A stretch of DNA of 64,000 nt. Origin: Calycina herbarum (Eukaryota; Ascomycota; Leotiomycetes; Helotiales; Pezizellaceae). The stretch lies in NCBI GenBank assembly GCA_001414485.1, contig LLEY01000240.1, positions 1 to 64,000 on the forward strand, written 5' to 3'. Shown here one piece after another: positions 11,446 to 22,048 of the stretch. Position numbers and translations under genes: made by a program. Under the pieces are notes generated by a model. It was not told the origin of the DNA. It did not search any database and saw only the letters and a list, made by a program, of their open reading frames with translations. Position 1 is the first letter of the stretch. Every line of letters starts with the position of its first letter.

Positions 11446-11710
11446 ATGTCTTAGGCGGCCTGGTGATGCAAGTGGGGTTACTACAGTGGTTGGGCTCAGA
11501 TCCTTTCCATGACCTCTAGATTTTTTCTTTCTCTTGCTGAATGCAGCTTAAAATGGACATTCGCAAGAAGAGACCCCTCCTACTTAATCTTCAACTTAAT
11601 ACCTCACCCTCGCTCATTAAATATGTCGAAGAGTCAAACGTGTTTTTTTAATAGAATTGATTTAACCGGGAGCCAGAAGGCTGACAGACTTCAGAATTTG
11701 AACCTATGTC

Positions 11711-13035
11711 TTAGCCCCCGATGTTGTACACAAGCTTCCCTCCAGTAACTTTACCACTCTTCAAGATCTCAAGTCCCTCTAAAACGCCTGCAAGCCCACC
11801 GCTTCCCACTTGAGCTGGATGTGCCTTTACCTTTCCTTCAGCAACAAACTTCTCCGACAAAGCAGCCCAAGTCTTCGCAAACTCCCAATCTTCTTTGCTT
11901 GCTGCGAAGTGCATTCCGAACTTGTCAAAGTCCTCTCCAAAAATCGTATACATAACTGTTCCAGTTTGTTTGATGTCGTCGCGAGGAACCTTGTTCGAAA
12001 GAATCGTTCCAAAGTGACCACCAGCATCACTAGATAATGCTTCTCCACAATATTTTGCTGATGAGTCGTCTCCTACTGTATCCCACGCATACTTGAGCTT
12101 GTTCCCTGTAAGTTCTCGAATCTTGGCTGCTGAACCAGGAGCATTGTAATCGAAAACTTCATCTGCACCGCGAGATTTGACCAATTCGTTGTTTCGTGGC
12201 GAACAAGTTGTGATAACTTTATAACCAGCCAATTTCGCAAATTGAATTCCAAGGGTTCCGGTGGCGGTACTTCCACCGTAAATGAGCACCCATTCATCAT
12301 TTCCCTTTCCTTCACCTGGGAGTTCGAGACCTAGACCTTTTCCTTTTTGGAAAAGTCCTTGGGCAACAGTGAATGATCCGAGAGGAATGGTGCTTGCATC
12401 TTCAAAAGACACCTTTTCTGGAAGCTTCATGACAAGGTCGCCTTTTACGACGGCGTCTGGGTGATGGGGGAGTCAGCATTTGCGTATCAAGAAATGTCTC
12501 GGGATACGGCACAGGATAAATGCTGGGATTCAGGAATGATTCAGGAGTGATTCAAGAGAAATAAAGTGGGAGAACGGTGTCCTTATTACCTACATTCGGC
12601 GAAAACTCCATCATGCTTTTCGTTGAAATTGCAGCCGGCAACAACTCCATAGACTTTCTCGCCTACAGTGAAAGATTTGGTAACTTGATCACCAATTGAC
12701 ACGATGGTACCCGAGAAATCGCACCCAACGGTGCTATATGGATCGCCTCCAAAGCCGTTGCTGATATGTTTCCACTGCAAAATTATTTAGCATCTGTTTT
12801 CTTGTGTTCAAAGATGAGCAGAGAGAACTCCAGCCAGCCGGTGGAATGAGGGGCAAAATAGAAAATAGTGGAGAAAGTTGCATACGTCAGTGGGGTTGAG
12901 AGCAACTGAGTGAATTTTGACGGTAACGTGAGTAGGTCGAGGAGGTGGGAAAGGAATTTCTTGGATGGAAGCGATCTTCGCTTGGTATGGAAGGGTAATC
13001 GCTTTGATTATCTTTGGAAGAGTTTGGGAAGGCAT
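11711..13035 (-). CDS. MDR-superfamily oxidoreductase, trans-enoyl-reductase/ToxD-like
   Basis: Exons 12886-13035, 12594-12774 and 11711-12456 give 358 residues. The second donor is the GTAGGT at 12593 rather than the overlapping GTAATA, because only that choice keeps the frame and yields the conserved join VFAEYAVVKGDLVMKLP. Family marks: LNPTDWKH near residue 50, GCDFSGTI, and the NADP(H)-binding loop GGSTATGTLGIQFAK in the middle, followed by VITTCSPRN and GADEVFDY. No structural zinc cysteine cluster is seen, which fits the quinone-oxidoreductase/enoyl-reductase branch rather than classical alcohol dehydrogenases. Related proteins work with polyketide synthases or act alone as double-bond reductases; no synthase is present in this window. 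Family is firm; role is open. Confidence 0.9.
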
Positions 13036-13501
13036 TGCGTTTCGTTGTGGGAATGGTATCTTGAGAAAGTGTGCTTGTGCTGTGTTTTGAGACAATCGAG
13101 AAAAGGGGGAGAGGAGTGTTGATGACTTTTTGACGCCCCAGGCAAAAAGACCGAACGAGGAGAGGTTTATATATACAATACACTCCATGTGAAAAATGAT
13201 GTCAGTTACCGGTTCGGAGTATTTGTGGGTATTTGGAATACTTAGTTTTAATTGGTTGATTATCAATGCACTTCGTTAAATCCGAAGCTTGAGGGTTAGA
13301 ATTATAAATTCTCAAGCCTCCCCATATTCTCATTGAATACCTTACACGAGAATCAATATAGTCGCCGAGTCGCCGGCTTTTACGAGCAATATGCTGTTGA
13401 TGGAGTGTTTGTACGAATGCACTCCAAACCTTAAAACCGAAAATAACACTTTAAACCCCCCAGCACTTTTCATCAGTCCATTCAAAGTACACCCTCAGAG
13501 A
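13036..13501. other. Intergenic: MDR promoter and MAPEG 3' flank
   Basis: This spacer holds the upstream region of the MDR gene, with a minus-strand TATATAAA at 13166-13173, and the 3' flank of the MAPEG gene. No other coding signal is visible. Confidence 0.5.
13166..13173 (-). promoter_or_regulatory. TATA box of the MDR oxidoreductase gene
   Basis: On the minus strand this reads TATATAAA, about 130 bp before the ATG at 13035. Plausible core promoter element by sequence and position. Confidence 0.45.
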
Positions 13502-14213
13502 TCAATTGACCGCACTCAAGATATAAAGAGCAATAACCTGCCCAGCCCCAAGAACCCACAACACGCTTCTCAAGTCCGACCACTTCGGGTTCGTGTTCCA
13601 AATATAAACAGCCGTATAAAGAATACGACTCAAAAGATACCCGGCGCTCAATCCATATAATTGTTTCTCTGAAAGTCCAGCGAGATTGCCAGCAATAACT
13701 GCTGCTGCAAAGAAGCCAATTCCCTCAAATCCATTTTGTTTAGCGCCATTGATGCGGATGAGACGGTCTTTGCTCTAAGGGCCGTTAGTGGAACTTTGGC
13801 TGTGTGGGACGAAAACTTACTGCTTGGTCAATTGTGTTATCTTTGTCCATTACTTGGACGTAAGTGCGGGGTGAGGTTTTATCGTAGTGAGCACTGAAGG
13901 TTGTGGAATAGACGTGGACACCGAAAGGGATGAGCCATGCTGCAGGAATCTAGCATTTGTGGTTAGACATTGTAAGAGATTCTGCCACTTTACTAAGAAT
14001 TGTGCAAAAAGGTTTAAGAAAATTCAATGCATTGTTCGAAGAGGCTTAGGAGAATGATAAAATCAATCTTTTGATTCTCCAAAACCTCACTACGATTGTC
14101 TGAGAAATTTTGGGTAATGGAAGAGGTGCCGGATAGCAATGACGGGGTGCCTAAAAGAAGATTTGAAGTTTTGATTGACATACGAAGAAAATGGAGTGGT
14201 TGCTTGAGGACAT
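13502..14213 (-). CDS. MAPEG-family small membrane protein (microsomal GST-like)
   Basis: Three minus-strand exons (14184-14213, 13821-13949, 13502-13774) join in frame to 143 residues. The first exon is only 30 nt (MSSSNHSIFF), followed by a GTATGT donor and a 234 nt intron; this is the least certain part. Family marks are the opening helix IPAAWLIPFGVHVYS, then RLIRINGAKQNGFEGIGFFA with the conserved R..N...QN..E pattern, the AAAVIAGNLAGL helix, and two more hydrophobic helices to the end. MAPEG proteins sit in the ER membrane; some use glutathione to conjugate reactive lipids or xenobiotics, while many fungal members are uncharacterised. Length fits the family (about 140-160). It lies codirectional between the MDR and dioxygenase genes. 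Confidence 0.85.
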
Positions 14214-15215
14214 TTTGTTGGAAGAGGCTGATTTATTGGAATAGATCTAAATTGGAAAGAAGTGTTAAGGAGTGAGTTTTTTTCTTGGAGTTGCCGGATG
14301 ATACTGATGACTGATGGATGATGAAAAACAAACCAGCCCATCGAGAAACTATATACTTATATCCTCACCCACTCCAAATTGATTCCAAACAGCCATATTA
14401 ATCACACTGCATCATGCCAGAAACGGAAATATGAAGCCTAGTAGAAAATTACAATTGATTGTTCAGTAATCAGCAAGTGTTGTAGCCTGATGTCAGCAAC
14501 CTCAGCCACCAGCAATCGATGTGGAATCAATTCAAACCGAGGCTAACGTGGTGTAGTTCTTAGTCTATGATAGACTAGAACGAATATGCATATGTCCAAG
14601 AGAGGTAAGTGGGCTGCATACTGGAACACGTCCTATTTAGGCAATCTCTACCCTGGTCTCCCGAGTTTTGGCTATATTACCAATCTCGAATCCCAAATCA
14701 AGGAAATTGTAGGGAAAGAATTTAAAAATTTGACGAAACTATTTTGAGTCTGTTTTTCGATTCGACCACGGGGTCGTCACCAAAGATCTTTCTCATGATA
14801 TCTTACCTGAACAATTTCCCAATCTTTGTATTTCTATAAATAGATTTCTGAATTCAATATGGATGTCCATTTATCGCAGAAATTTCCATGAGACTTGGTA
14901 CTCGCTTGATAATTCTACTTCATATCGCCGATCCCTTATTATGATACTTCAAATAATCAAGAAGACGATCCGGATGAAGAGAATGGGAGGGGCAAGAAAC
15001 TACCGAGCACATACGCGTTATCGTCAAAAGAACCCTTTTGCTCTTGAAATATTCAGAATTTGTGAGCTATGTCTATGTACAGTTGAGAAAGGAACTATGT
15101 CCAAAAAAGAAAAAGTCTGCCGTGGAAATCCATATACAATAACCAAAAAAAGAAACGCTAACCAAGCTTAAATCCAAGCGAGCTAAGTACATGAGGGAAA
15201 TGCGACGCAAGTCAT
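14214..15215. other. Intergenic, no gene seen
   Basis: About 1 kb between MAPEG and the dioxygenase gene. A TATA-like TATAAGTATATAG (minus strand) sits just upstream of MAPEG near 14351-14363. A 102-codon plus-strand frame at 14863-15171 is basic and lacks family features, so it was not called. Confidence 0.45.
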
Positions 15216-16411
15216 CTACAATGTCCCAAGAGGAACAACTCCAGTAGGAGTAAGTCTCCCCTCGGCACTCTCAGCAGAAGTAACATCAGCAGTAACATTA
15301 ATACCAATCTGAAGCCATCCCAAAAGGCCATCAGTGATATCATCACCCAAGTAAACATACTGAATATAAGGATCAGAATCGTTATCAGCCTGGCTTGGTG
15401 CCCAAGTATCGTCGTCGTTGCTAGTGACAGCTTGCGTGTTGGTGTTGTAAGGGTACACTGCCTCGATAGCAGATCGAAGGTTCTCATCGAAGAACATCTG
15501 TCCGATGTGGCTGACTACACCTCCAGAGTAGGTTCCGTTGGGGAGAAGTGTGTAGTTGTGGGTGACGACAGTGTGTTGATGGATAGCACGTCCATCGTAG
15601 TGACCGGGGAAGTTTGTGTCGAATGCTGCAACTCCGTCTGAGTCGGTTGGTTGAACACCTCTGTTGTAGTTCTCGGTGAGACTTCCCAAGTTGGCTGAGA
15701 CATGCTCATTTCCGGTGAAAACAATTCCGGAGTAAACACCAGTAGCGTTTGCACCCCATGTATCGATCATGAGATCGGATACTGGCTCGCAGGTATCGGT
15801 GTTGATGAACTGATATAATAAGTTAGCAACGTTTGGAACAGCCCACAGGAGTATAAATTATTACCTGGAGTTCCAGGTGAAGAGGCACGCCGGCTTTTCC
15901 ATCAGTAAGGTTTGAGCGAATAAGCTCACCCTCGATCCAGTAAGGCCCGATAGTTGTCTCTGGAGTGAGAATACAGCTAGTGTTGGCATAGAAAAGGGAA
16001 TCAACTGAGTAGTCAGTGATGACACCGGTTTGATTGTGGTTGACAGCATCGAATGCTTGCAGAGCGGCTAAATCACGACGAGACTTGAATTTTTCTAATC
16101 ACATAAGTTAGGAGGGGGTTTTTTTTTTGGCAGGAAATGTTGGTCAACCTACTTGTCTCTGCAAGTCCGCGAGCGGCGCGAAGAGTCTTTGCCTTTTCAG
16201 CACGTCTAGCAATAGAGCGTTCATTGAGTGCACGAGCTTTTAAGCTATTCGAGCAAGCGGCTAGAGATCTCTTGTGCTGCGTCGCAAGCGAATCTCGCAA
16301 CTCAATCTCTGATCGGACTGTGGCCATATCGTGAACTTCTCCGGGGTGAGCAGTGACGACTGAAGTTGCAGCCAAGACCAAGGCGAGAGTTTTAGCGTTC
16401 CAGCAAACCAT
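15216..16411 (-). CDS. Secreted intradiol ring-cleavage dioxygenase-like protein
   Basis: Exons 16153-16411, 15865-16094 and 15216-15809 give 360 residues. The N-terminus has a signal peptide (hydrophobic TLALVLAATSVVTA), then a basic, Arg-rich propeptide-like stretch. The fold of fungal extracellular intradiol dioxygenases follows: GPYWIEGELIRSNL, a first strand LHLELQ, WGANATGVYSG, and PGHYDGRAIHQH. All four non-haem iron ligands expected in the family are present: Tyr189, Tyr234, His240 and His242, with the neighbouring Arg237. These enzymes open catechol-type rings with O2; secreted fungal forms are linked to lignin-derived or plant phenolics. Several N-glycosylation sites occur. A TTATAAGG element lies about 145 bp upstream. 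Confidence 0.9.
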
Positions 16412-17994
16412 GATAATGGATTGAAAAGGACAAGTTGGAAGCCGGGGAAAGAATACTCAGGAAAAACTATTTGAAGCTAAGAAGCAAAGAGAGGAGTTGT
16501 GAGTATGGAAGTTGAGATGAGGATGAGGATGACGAGAAAATTGCAGAACACTCTCCTTATAAGGACGTCGGGAAAATCGTACTTTGACCTCCCCAACACA
16601 TTCCAGAACAATTAATTTTGTAAAAACCCATCCCAATTGACGCGTTCCCTTCTGTAATTCTTGGCGCCAACGTGTCCCTTCTCCATATCGAAGATCTCCA
16701 AAAATCCATAGTTGTAATAGAACACGGCTCATTGGACAGCCCCCAAGAACTCAGCCTTAAGACTCGTCACTTTTTTGTCTCAAGTCTTCATTAATGCTTG
16801 GCGAATCAATGAAGCTTATACATCAGCCACAATTCTCGATAAAGGAGAAATGGGTGGTCCGCGTAAGGAGGCGGAAAGTGAAACATGAGATAAGTCTCCC
16901 CCTGTCCCTACACAGATCACCCTTGACCCACTTCTCCACAAGCCACGAATATATCCCCTGTTCAGAAAATTTTGACGGAGATGTGGAGATCTTGTCGGGA
17001 AAATACAGAAAAAGAACAACGAGGGGAGTGTATGGTAATGGATGGCAGACGTGACTTTAAAATCGGAATCTCCGTGCATGGTATGAGTCTTTGTGGTACG
17101 ACTAAACAACCAAATTCTCCGTCTCGTAATGAATCTCAGTTGGCCAAGTAATTTTTGAACATTATCCGAGAGAATTTGGGAGAATGAAGATGTAGAGTTT
17201 CTCATTCTTCTAAACCTTCTCGCAGAATATCGTTCAAGTTCCAAACCGTTTGTATAATCCAAAGGCAGGTTGGTGTAGACAGAGCATTGACCAAAGCTTT
17301 TACCCTTCCGTAGAGACTAACAAATAGTAACAGACAACAGAAAGCAAGGCGAGGTTCTCAACAGGACTTTCATACTAATTTTCTCCCCTCTGAACATGAA
17401 TGGCATCATTACACAAAAAGCAGCATCTAGACGCGCGTAGTCATAACGAAGCTTCTCTCAACTCAAGTCTACGAAGAACTTCTCCACAATACCCACAATC
17501 ACCAATCAGAACTATTTGCGCGAGTCTCATAAACCCTGATAAGACCCCAAAATATACATGCGGCTCCGATTTTACACACCCGACTGCGCTTGCCTTTCCG
17601 GGCATTCTTACTCGCAATTATTCGAGGAGGTTTAGAATGAGAAACCATTAGTTACTAATTCTTCCAAACCCTCTGGATCAATAATACTCTCCATTGTTCG
17701 GATAAAAACAGTAAAAAAAAGACCTGCAAAAGGGAATGGACCAAATCTAAATGACCCTGCCTAGAGTAGTTTCTCATCAACCTGGTATTCGGCAACCCCA
17801 AAACAGCAAGACAGGAGACTGAACCGAGAGGAAAGAAAACACTGTTCTCCAATATTCTAATTTTCAGGAGCAATAAACATGACAAACAACCACCTCACTC
17901 GAATCGCACAGGCGACAACAAACCTCGCAAACCAACACAATATATTCCCCTAATCACCCCTACTCGGCTCTTAGAACCCCGTATAGGAAACGAT
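16412..17994. other. Intergenic with inverted repeat
   Basis: About 1.6 kb without a supported gene. It contains an inverted repeat pair (arms 17197-17222 and 17623-17645). A 148-codon minus-strand frame at 16816-17262 has no ATG-led family features. Confidence 0.45.
17197..17645. repeat. Inverted repeat pair, arms about 23-26 bp
   Basis: The left arm at 17197-17222 (GTTTCTCATTCT...) matches the reverse complement of the right arm at 17623-17645, apart from three extra bases and one mismatch. The arms bound about 400 bp of non-coding DNA. No target-site duplication was found, so a mobile element is possible but unproven. Confidence 0.45.
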
Positions 17995-18892
17995 CTAAAG
18001 CCTCCTAACATTCCACCACTCCAACCCCTTTTCTTCTGTACTAACAACCCTTCCATGGGGAACTGGCTCAGGCAGGCTGGTTGGTGTCGGAGGGGGTGAT
18101 TTAAGGCCGTATTCCTCGTCAATAGTACTCTCCCAAACCCATCTTCGCTTTCGGGGAGAAGTGGAATGATTGGAAATTGGTGTCATGGGATAGAAAGCAT
18201 TCGAATCTTGCGATTGGTGAGGAGCTGAAGCTAGATCGTCGAAGGCAACTTGTAGCGCTGATGGTCTATCGGCGGGGGAATCGATGGATTGAGATGAGGT
18301 CTCTTCCTCCTTGGGATCGTCCCAGCTATGCTGTGCCATTCGTCTACCAGCCATCGCCTCATCAACGTCATCCAGAAACTCTTCAATTCGAAATTTTGTG
18401 CCATGCCAGTGGACTGAGTTATCTGGGAGTATCCAATGACTATTTGGGTCCTTGGGGGGTGGCGTTGGAGGAGGTCGATATTCTTCGCATGCAAAACTAT
18501 TCCACAACAGATGACAAGCAAGGAACCTGTAGGTTTCCGAAGGGAAAACGACTTGGAGAAATATCTTCTGGGATAAGGTGTCTGCGGCAGGTCCTGCCAG
18601 TCGTAAGATTTCTGCTCGCAATCCAGCTTCACGGCCAACGTCAGAAAGACCTGATTCGAGGTATGTTTGGCCACCAAAATCGAGGAGCGCGAGAAGCAGT
18701 TCGTGGCTCTGTGCAGTTGTTAGGTGTCTGCCGTGGCTATCTGATACCTGGACTTACGGCTTCGAATTCGCGAGGAGACGTAGAAGATGAATTCGCCCAA
18801 ATAATCAGGGACCAATCTTTTCCCTGGCGCAAAGTAGTTCTCATCTGGAGAAAAGAAAGTGCTCGTTGCTCAGGCGGGGGTGTTTGCGACAT
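17995..18892 (-). CDS. Hypothetical protein, family not recognised
   Basis: Two exons (18758-18892 and 17995-18708) joined over a 49 nt intron with a GTAAGT donor and CACCTAAC branch site give 282 residues. The first 110 residues look folded and helical (ELLLALLDFGGQTYLES, GLRAEILRLAG, ETYRFLACHLLWNSF). They are followed by a Pro-rich linker with PPPTPPPKD and a Ser/Pro/Asp/Glu-rich disordered half that ends in a basic patch (SPRKRRWVWES) and EWWNVRRL. No signal peptide or membrane helix is seen. The open frame, clean intron and codon pattern support a real gene, but I cannot name a family or role. Neighbours give no hint. Confidence 0.65.
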
Positions 18893-19851
18893 TGCGGATG
18901 AATTTATATATGAAGAGCTGTATAATTTGATGCTGCTATGCTCTATTGTTGAGAATGTATATATTGGGGACAAGAGTTGAATTGAAGAGAGACCAAGAGG
19001 TAGCCATGATCACTTCTTTGAGAAGGAAGGAGCGATACTGAACTTACGGAACTTTGACAGCCCAAAACTCTCAATTGTTCCAAACAACCTGGAGAAATCA
19101 ATTCAATTATGCGAACAGTTTTGAACAATGGAGCTTCGTTGTGTTAAGCCTCTCGAACAATAAAATCAATTATGCGAATGGTTGGGGAAAATGGAGTCGT
19201 ATTGTTCTAATCCTCCTCAAACAATTAACAACCATCACCGCACTCAGAGAACTAGTTTACGGAAGGAGCACTACTGACCTTGCAATACTTTCAATATCTA
19301 GAAACCACTGATCAATCAAATCAACTATGGGAACAGTTAAGAATAATTGGTTTCCGTTACTCTTCATTATCGCGAGTCCCCTGGAACAGTGGAATGAAGT
19401 CAGTTCTTCTAGGACTTTAAGCACAATGTCTTCTGAATCCTAGTTGAACAATTAAGGTAGAAGACCATATCAAGTCAGTTCTTTCTTGATCACTTACGGA
19501 CTCTTACACAGAGTGTGCTTTCCTGAGTCTTCAAATAATGTAGGCAGTTCCCTCGGGTGAGGTACTGGTGGCTCCTTCCTCCCAGACACCAAGCCGCCAC
19601 ATCCCGTTTGGTTAAGGTTCTGTACCATATGGAGTTGAAGTTAAGGGGGAAGGAACGACCAACCTCATGGACCCACACCCCAATTGAAGACCAAAAAGCC
19701 CTTTTAGTTAGTCCTAGAGAACAACACACACTATGCTCCTGACCGAAAGAAATTACGTGAAATGAGCAAACCTATTCGATTTCACTACAAGCAATACTTT
19801 TCGGAAATATGGGCTTCCTGGTTTCTATTATTTCGTTGTATGTCCGCTCGA
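18893..19851. other. Intergenic with degenerate tandem repeat
   Basis: Spacer between the start of the hypothetical gene and the 3' end of RSA4. It contains imperfect repeats at about 19095-19350. No gene was recognised in the remainder. Confidence 0.45.
19095..19350. repeat. Imperfect tandem repeat, unit about 65-70 bp
   Basis: Two adjacent copies begin AAATCAATT(C)...TATGCGAA near 19095 and 19163, and a third, shorter copy begins near 19317 (AAATCAACTATGGGAACAG). Copies share the order TCAATTATGCGAA, GTT, AATGGAG, CCTC, AACAAT with substitutions. The origin is unknown. Confidence 0.45.
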
Positions 19852-21559
19852 TTAATGCCTCCATATCCGTACGGCCTTATCCTTGCCACCACTTCCGACC
19901 TTTTGGCCATCCGGGCTCCAATCCACAGCGTATACTTCGTCCTTGTGACCTGGGAGATCTTTGACAATGAGTTAGCATATTAATCAACCAGTTCAGCGAT
20001 TTGATTCTGCTTGAGCGAGAGGAGGAATCAAAATAAACTTACCAACAGACAGTTTCAGCGTTCGCATGTCCCAAACTTTCAAGGTTGTATCTTTACTGCC
20101 GGTTACCAGCAACCTTGAATCGGGGCTGAAAGCACACTGATATACTGGCGCCACATGCCCTCTGAGGGTATTGATAAACTTTCCATCCCTGGCGTTCCAA
20201 ATTTTGGTATGGTTATCAAAGCCAGAGGATGCAACAAGTAGGCCATCGGGCGAAAAGGTAACATGGTTGACCTGTTTCTGATGTCCCAGCAGTCTGGCAA
20301 CTGGTTTAGTACTTTTTGATGGATCCCAAAGGTACATAGTAAAGTCATCACTTGCTGATACCAACCTCTCGACGACTTCGCCTTGTATTGTTGCAGCCTT
20401 GAGGAACCTTTCCTTGGCCTTTTTCACCTTTTCCTCGTCCGAAGCTGGAATCTTACCAGTGTGATCATGAAAGGCAGTTCGGATGTTGAAATCGGTAGAT
20501 AGAGCAAGGTGATTTACCCAATGAGCATGTGAATTGAGGGTATGCGCAAGGGTTCCGTTATCTGCATTCCATACTTTGATCGTTTTGTCGTGGGAGCCGG
20601 TATATATGAATCCGGTTCCTCCCCACTTGACACAAGAAATCGACCCTTTGTGCCCACTCAGTACTATTTCGATTGTTTGCTGGTTGGCTGACCAAATTCT
20701 GACGGTGGTATCCTTCGACGCGGAAGCTAATCGAGGTTCTCCAGTTTTCTGTGCATGATACGGCTCCCATGCCAAACTCGTCACCCATTTCGTGTGCCCT
20801 TTCATTGGATTTCCTAACTGCTTCCCTGTTTTTGGATCCCATAATCGTACTGTATTGTCCATACTGCCCGTCGCAATTTTTGACTCGTCTGGTGCCCAGC
20901 TGACAGCTAGTACCCAACTCGTATGTCCCTTCAATGTGTGTACTGGAGTTCCAGTGTCGCAATCCCATATTCTTGCCGTATTATCTCCGCTGCCACTAAC
21001 CATCCTCGCTGAAGTTCTAGGTGAGAATTGGGTTGCCAAAATTGCCTCTCCATGACCTGGTATCGTCGAAGCGCATCTTGACACTGCCTGTACTCGGAAA
21101 ACTGCTTGGGGAGCAGCAGATATGTTTTGCACTTCTTCTGTGCTGACCAGACCTGGAGCAATCAATGTCTTGTATATATTGATGGGAAAAGCAGTGGTTG
21201 TGACTTCGGTGCGTTTCTTGTCGGGAACTGGAAGGGTAAAACGATAGGGAATATGCTCAGAGGAATCCTATAAATTGTCAGATTCGTTCTTTTTGGCAGA
21301 ACAAGAGAAGTAGTATGAAATTCGTGCTTACATGTCCCAGCAATGCGTTCACCAGAAGCTCTAAATTCTTTGGCGTTGCATCTGCAACTGGTACCAGTAC
21401 TGGTCCTTGTCCAATAGGCAATCCTGTTGTCTCATCGTAGAATTGTAGACGTAAACTTCCAGCATCCGCGGGGACTTCTTCTAAATCCTGCTGTACTCGA
21501 GCCTTTCCCGCTGCGTCGGTTCTCTGACGTTTGCTTGGTGGGGGAAGGACGGTCGACAT
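19852..21559 (-). CDS. RSA4: Ribosome assembly protein 4 (NLE1/RSA4), NLE domain plus WD40 propeller
   Basis: Exons 21332-21559, 20043-21267 and 19852-19958 give 519 residues, matching the usual length of about 515. After a short basic leader (PPPSKRQRT) comes the NLE (MIDAS-binding, ubiquitin-like) domain at about residues 35-110: LRLQFYDETTG, VLVPVADATPKNLELLVNAL, then the strand IPYRFTLPVPD. The rest is a WD40 propeller with repeated GH...WS/WD units such as LKGHTSWVLAVSWAPDESKI, and it ends in GGKDKAVRIWRH. Rsa4 binds the AAA ATPase Rea1/Mdn1 through its NLE domain and promotes release of factors from pre-60S particles in the nucleolus and nucleoplasm. Intron placement restores the last WD repeat. 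The gene is transcribed away from MSH4. Confidence 0.95.
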
Positions 21560-22048
21560 TATGGGGTTGAACCTAACCACTGGTTGACTTTTTTTGAGAA
21601 AATTCGCCGGGGTTTGTAAGTATGTAGAGGTTGCTACACTGAAACTGCTCTACAGAGTAGTTGAATAAAAGTTGGCTGGTTGCGCAAATACTTGTGTGGA
21701 CGAGGCCTCGATATCGACTCTGACGGAAAATAATTTCTTGCCCATTCAGCCTTGCCAAGCCCAGAAACCCCGCGATTGGCAGTATTAAGGCGGCGCCGTG
21801 AAACAGCTTCCGGGGAGGAGTGCCGCTTTCCTATGTAGCTAGAACCAGCGTCAGCCACAGCTCCCCAACCTCCTCAATTATCGACACGCGCTCTCTTTTC
21901 CCCGCTCACCTCTCCAACAATTCGACAGACATCAACAGTTTCGTCTCGATTTAGGATGATGTGTTGACCTGAATCTTTTTCAAAATCATTGTTATACATA
22001 CTAATCTACAACCACTAACCCCCAGCACGGTTCCAGCGCCTTCTCGCA
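21560..22048. promoter_or_regulatory. Divergent promoter region between RSA4 and MSH4
   Basis: 489 bp separate the two start codons, so the genes share an upstream region. It is moderately GC-rich in the middle, with GGCGGCGCCG near 21790. No specific factor site can be named with confidence. Confidence 0.5.

Noticed and set aside
14863..15171. 102-codon basic plus-strand frame
   Set aside because: Codon composition looks random and it lies in the 3' flank of the dioxygenase gene.
16816..17262. 148-codon minus-strand frame
   Set aside because: It has no coherent protein features, and neighbouring DNA has non-coding composition and repeats.
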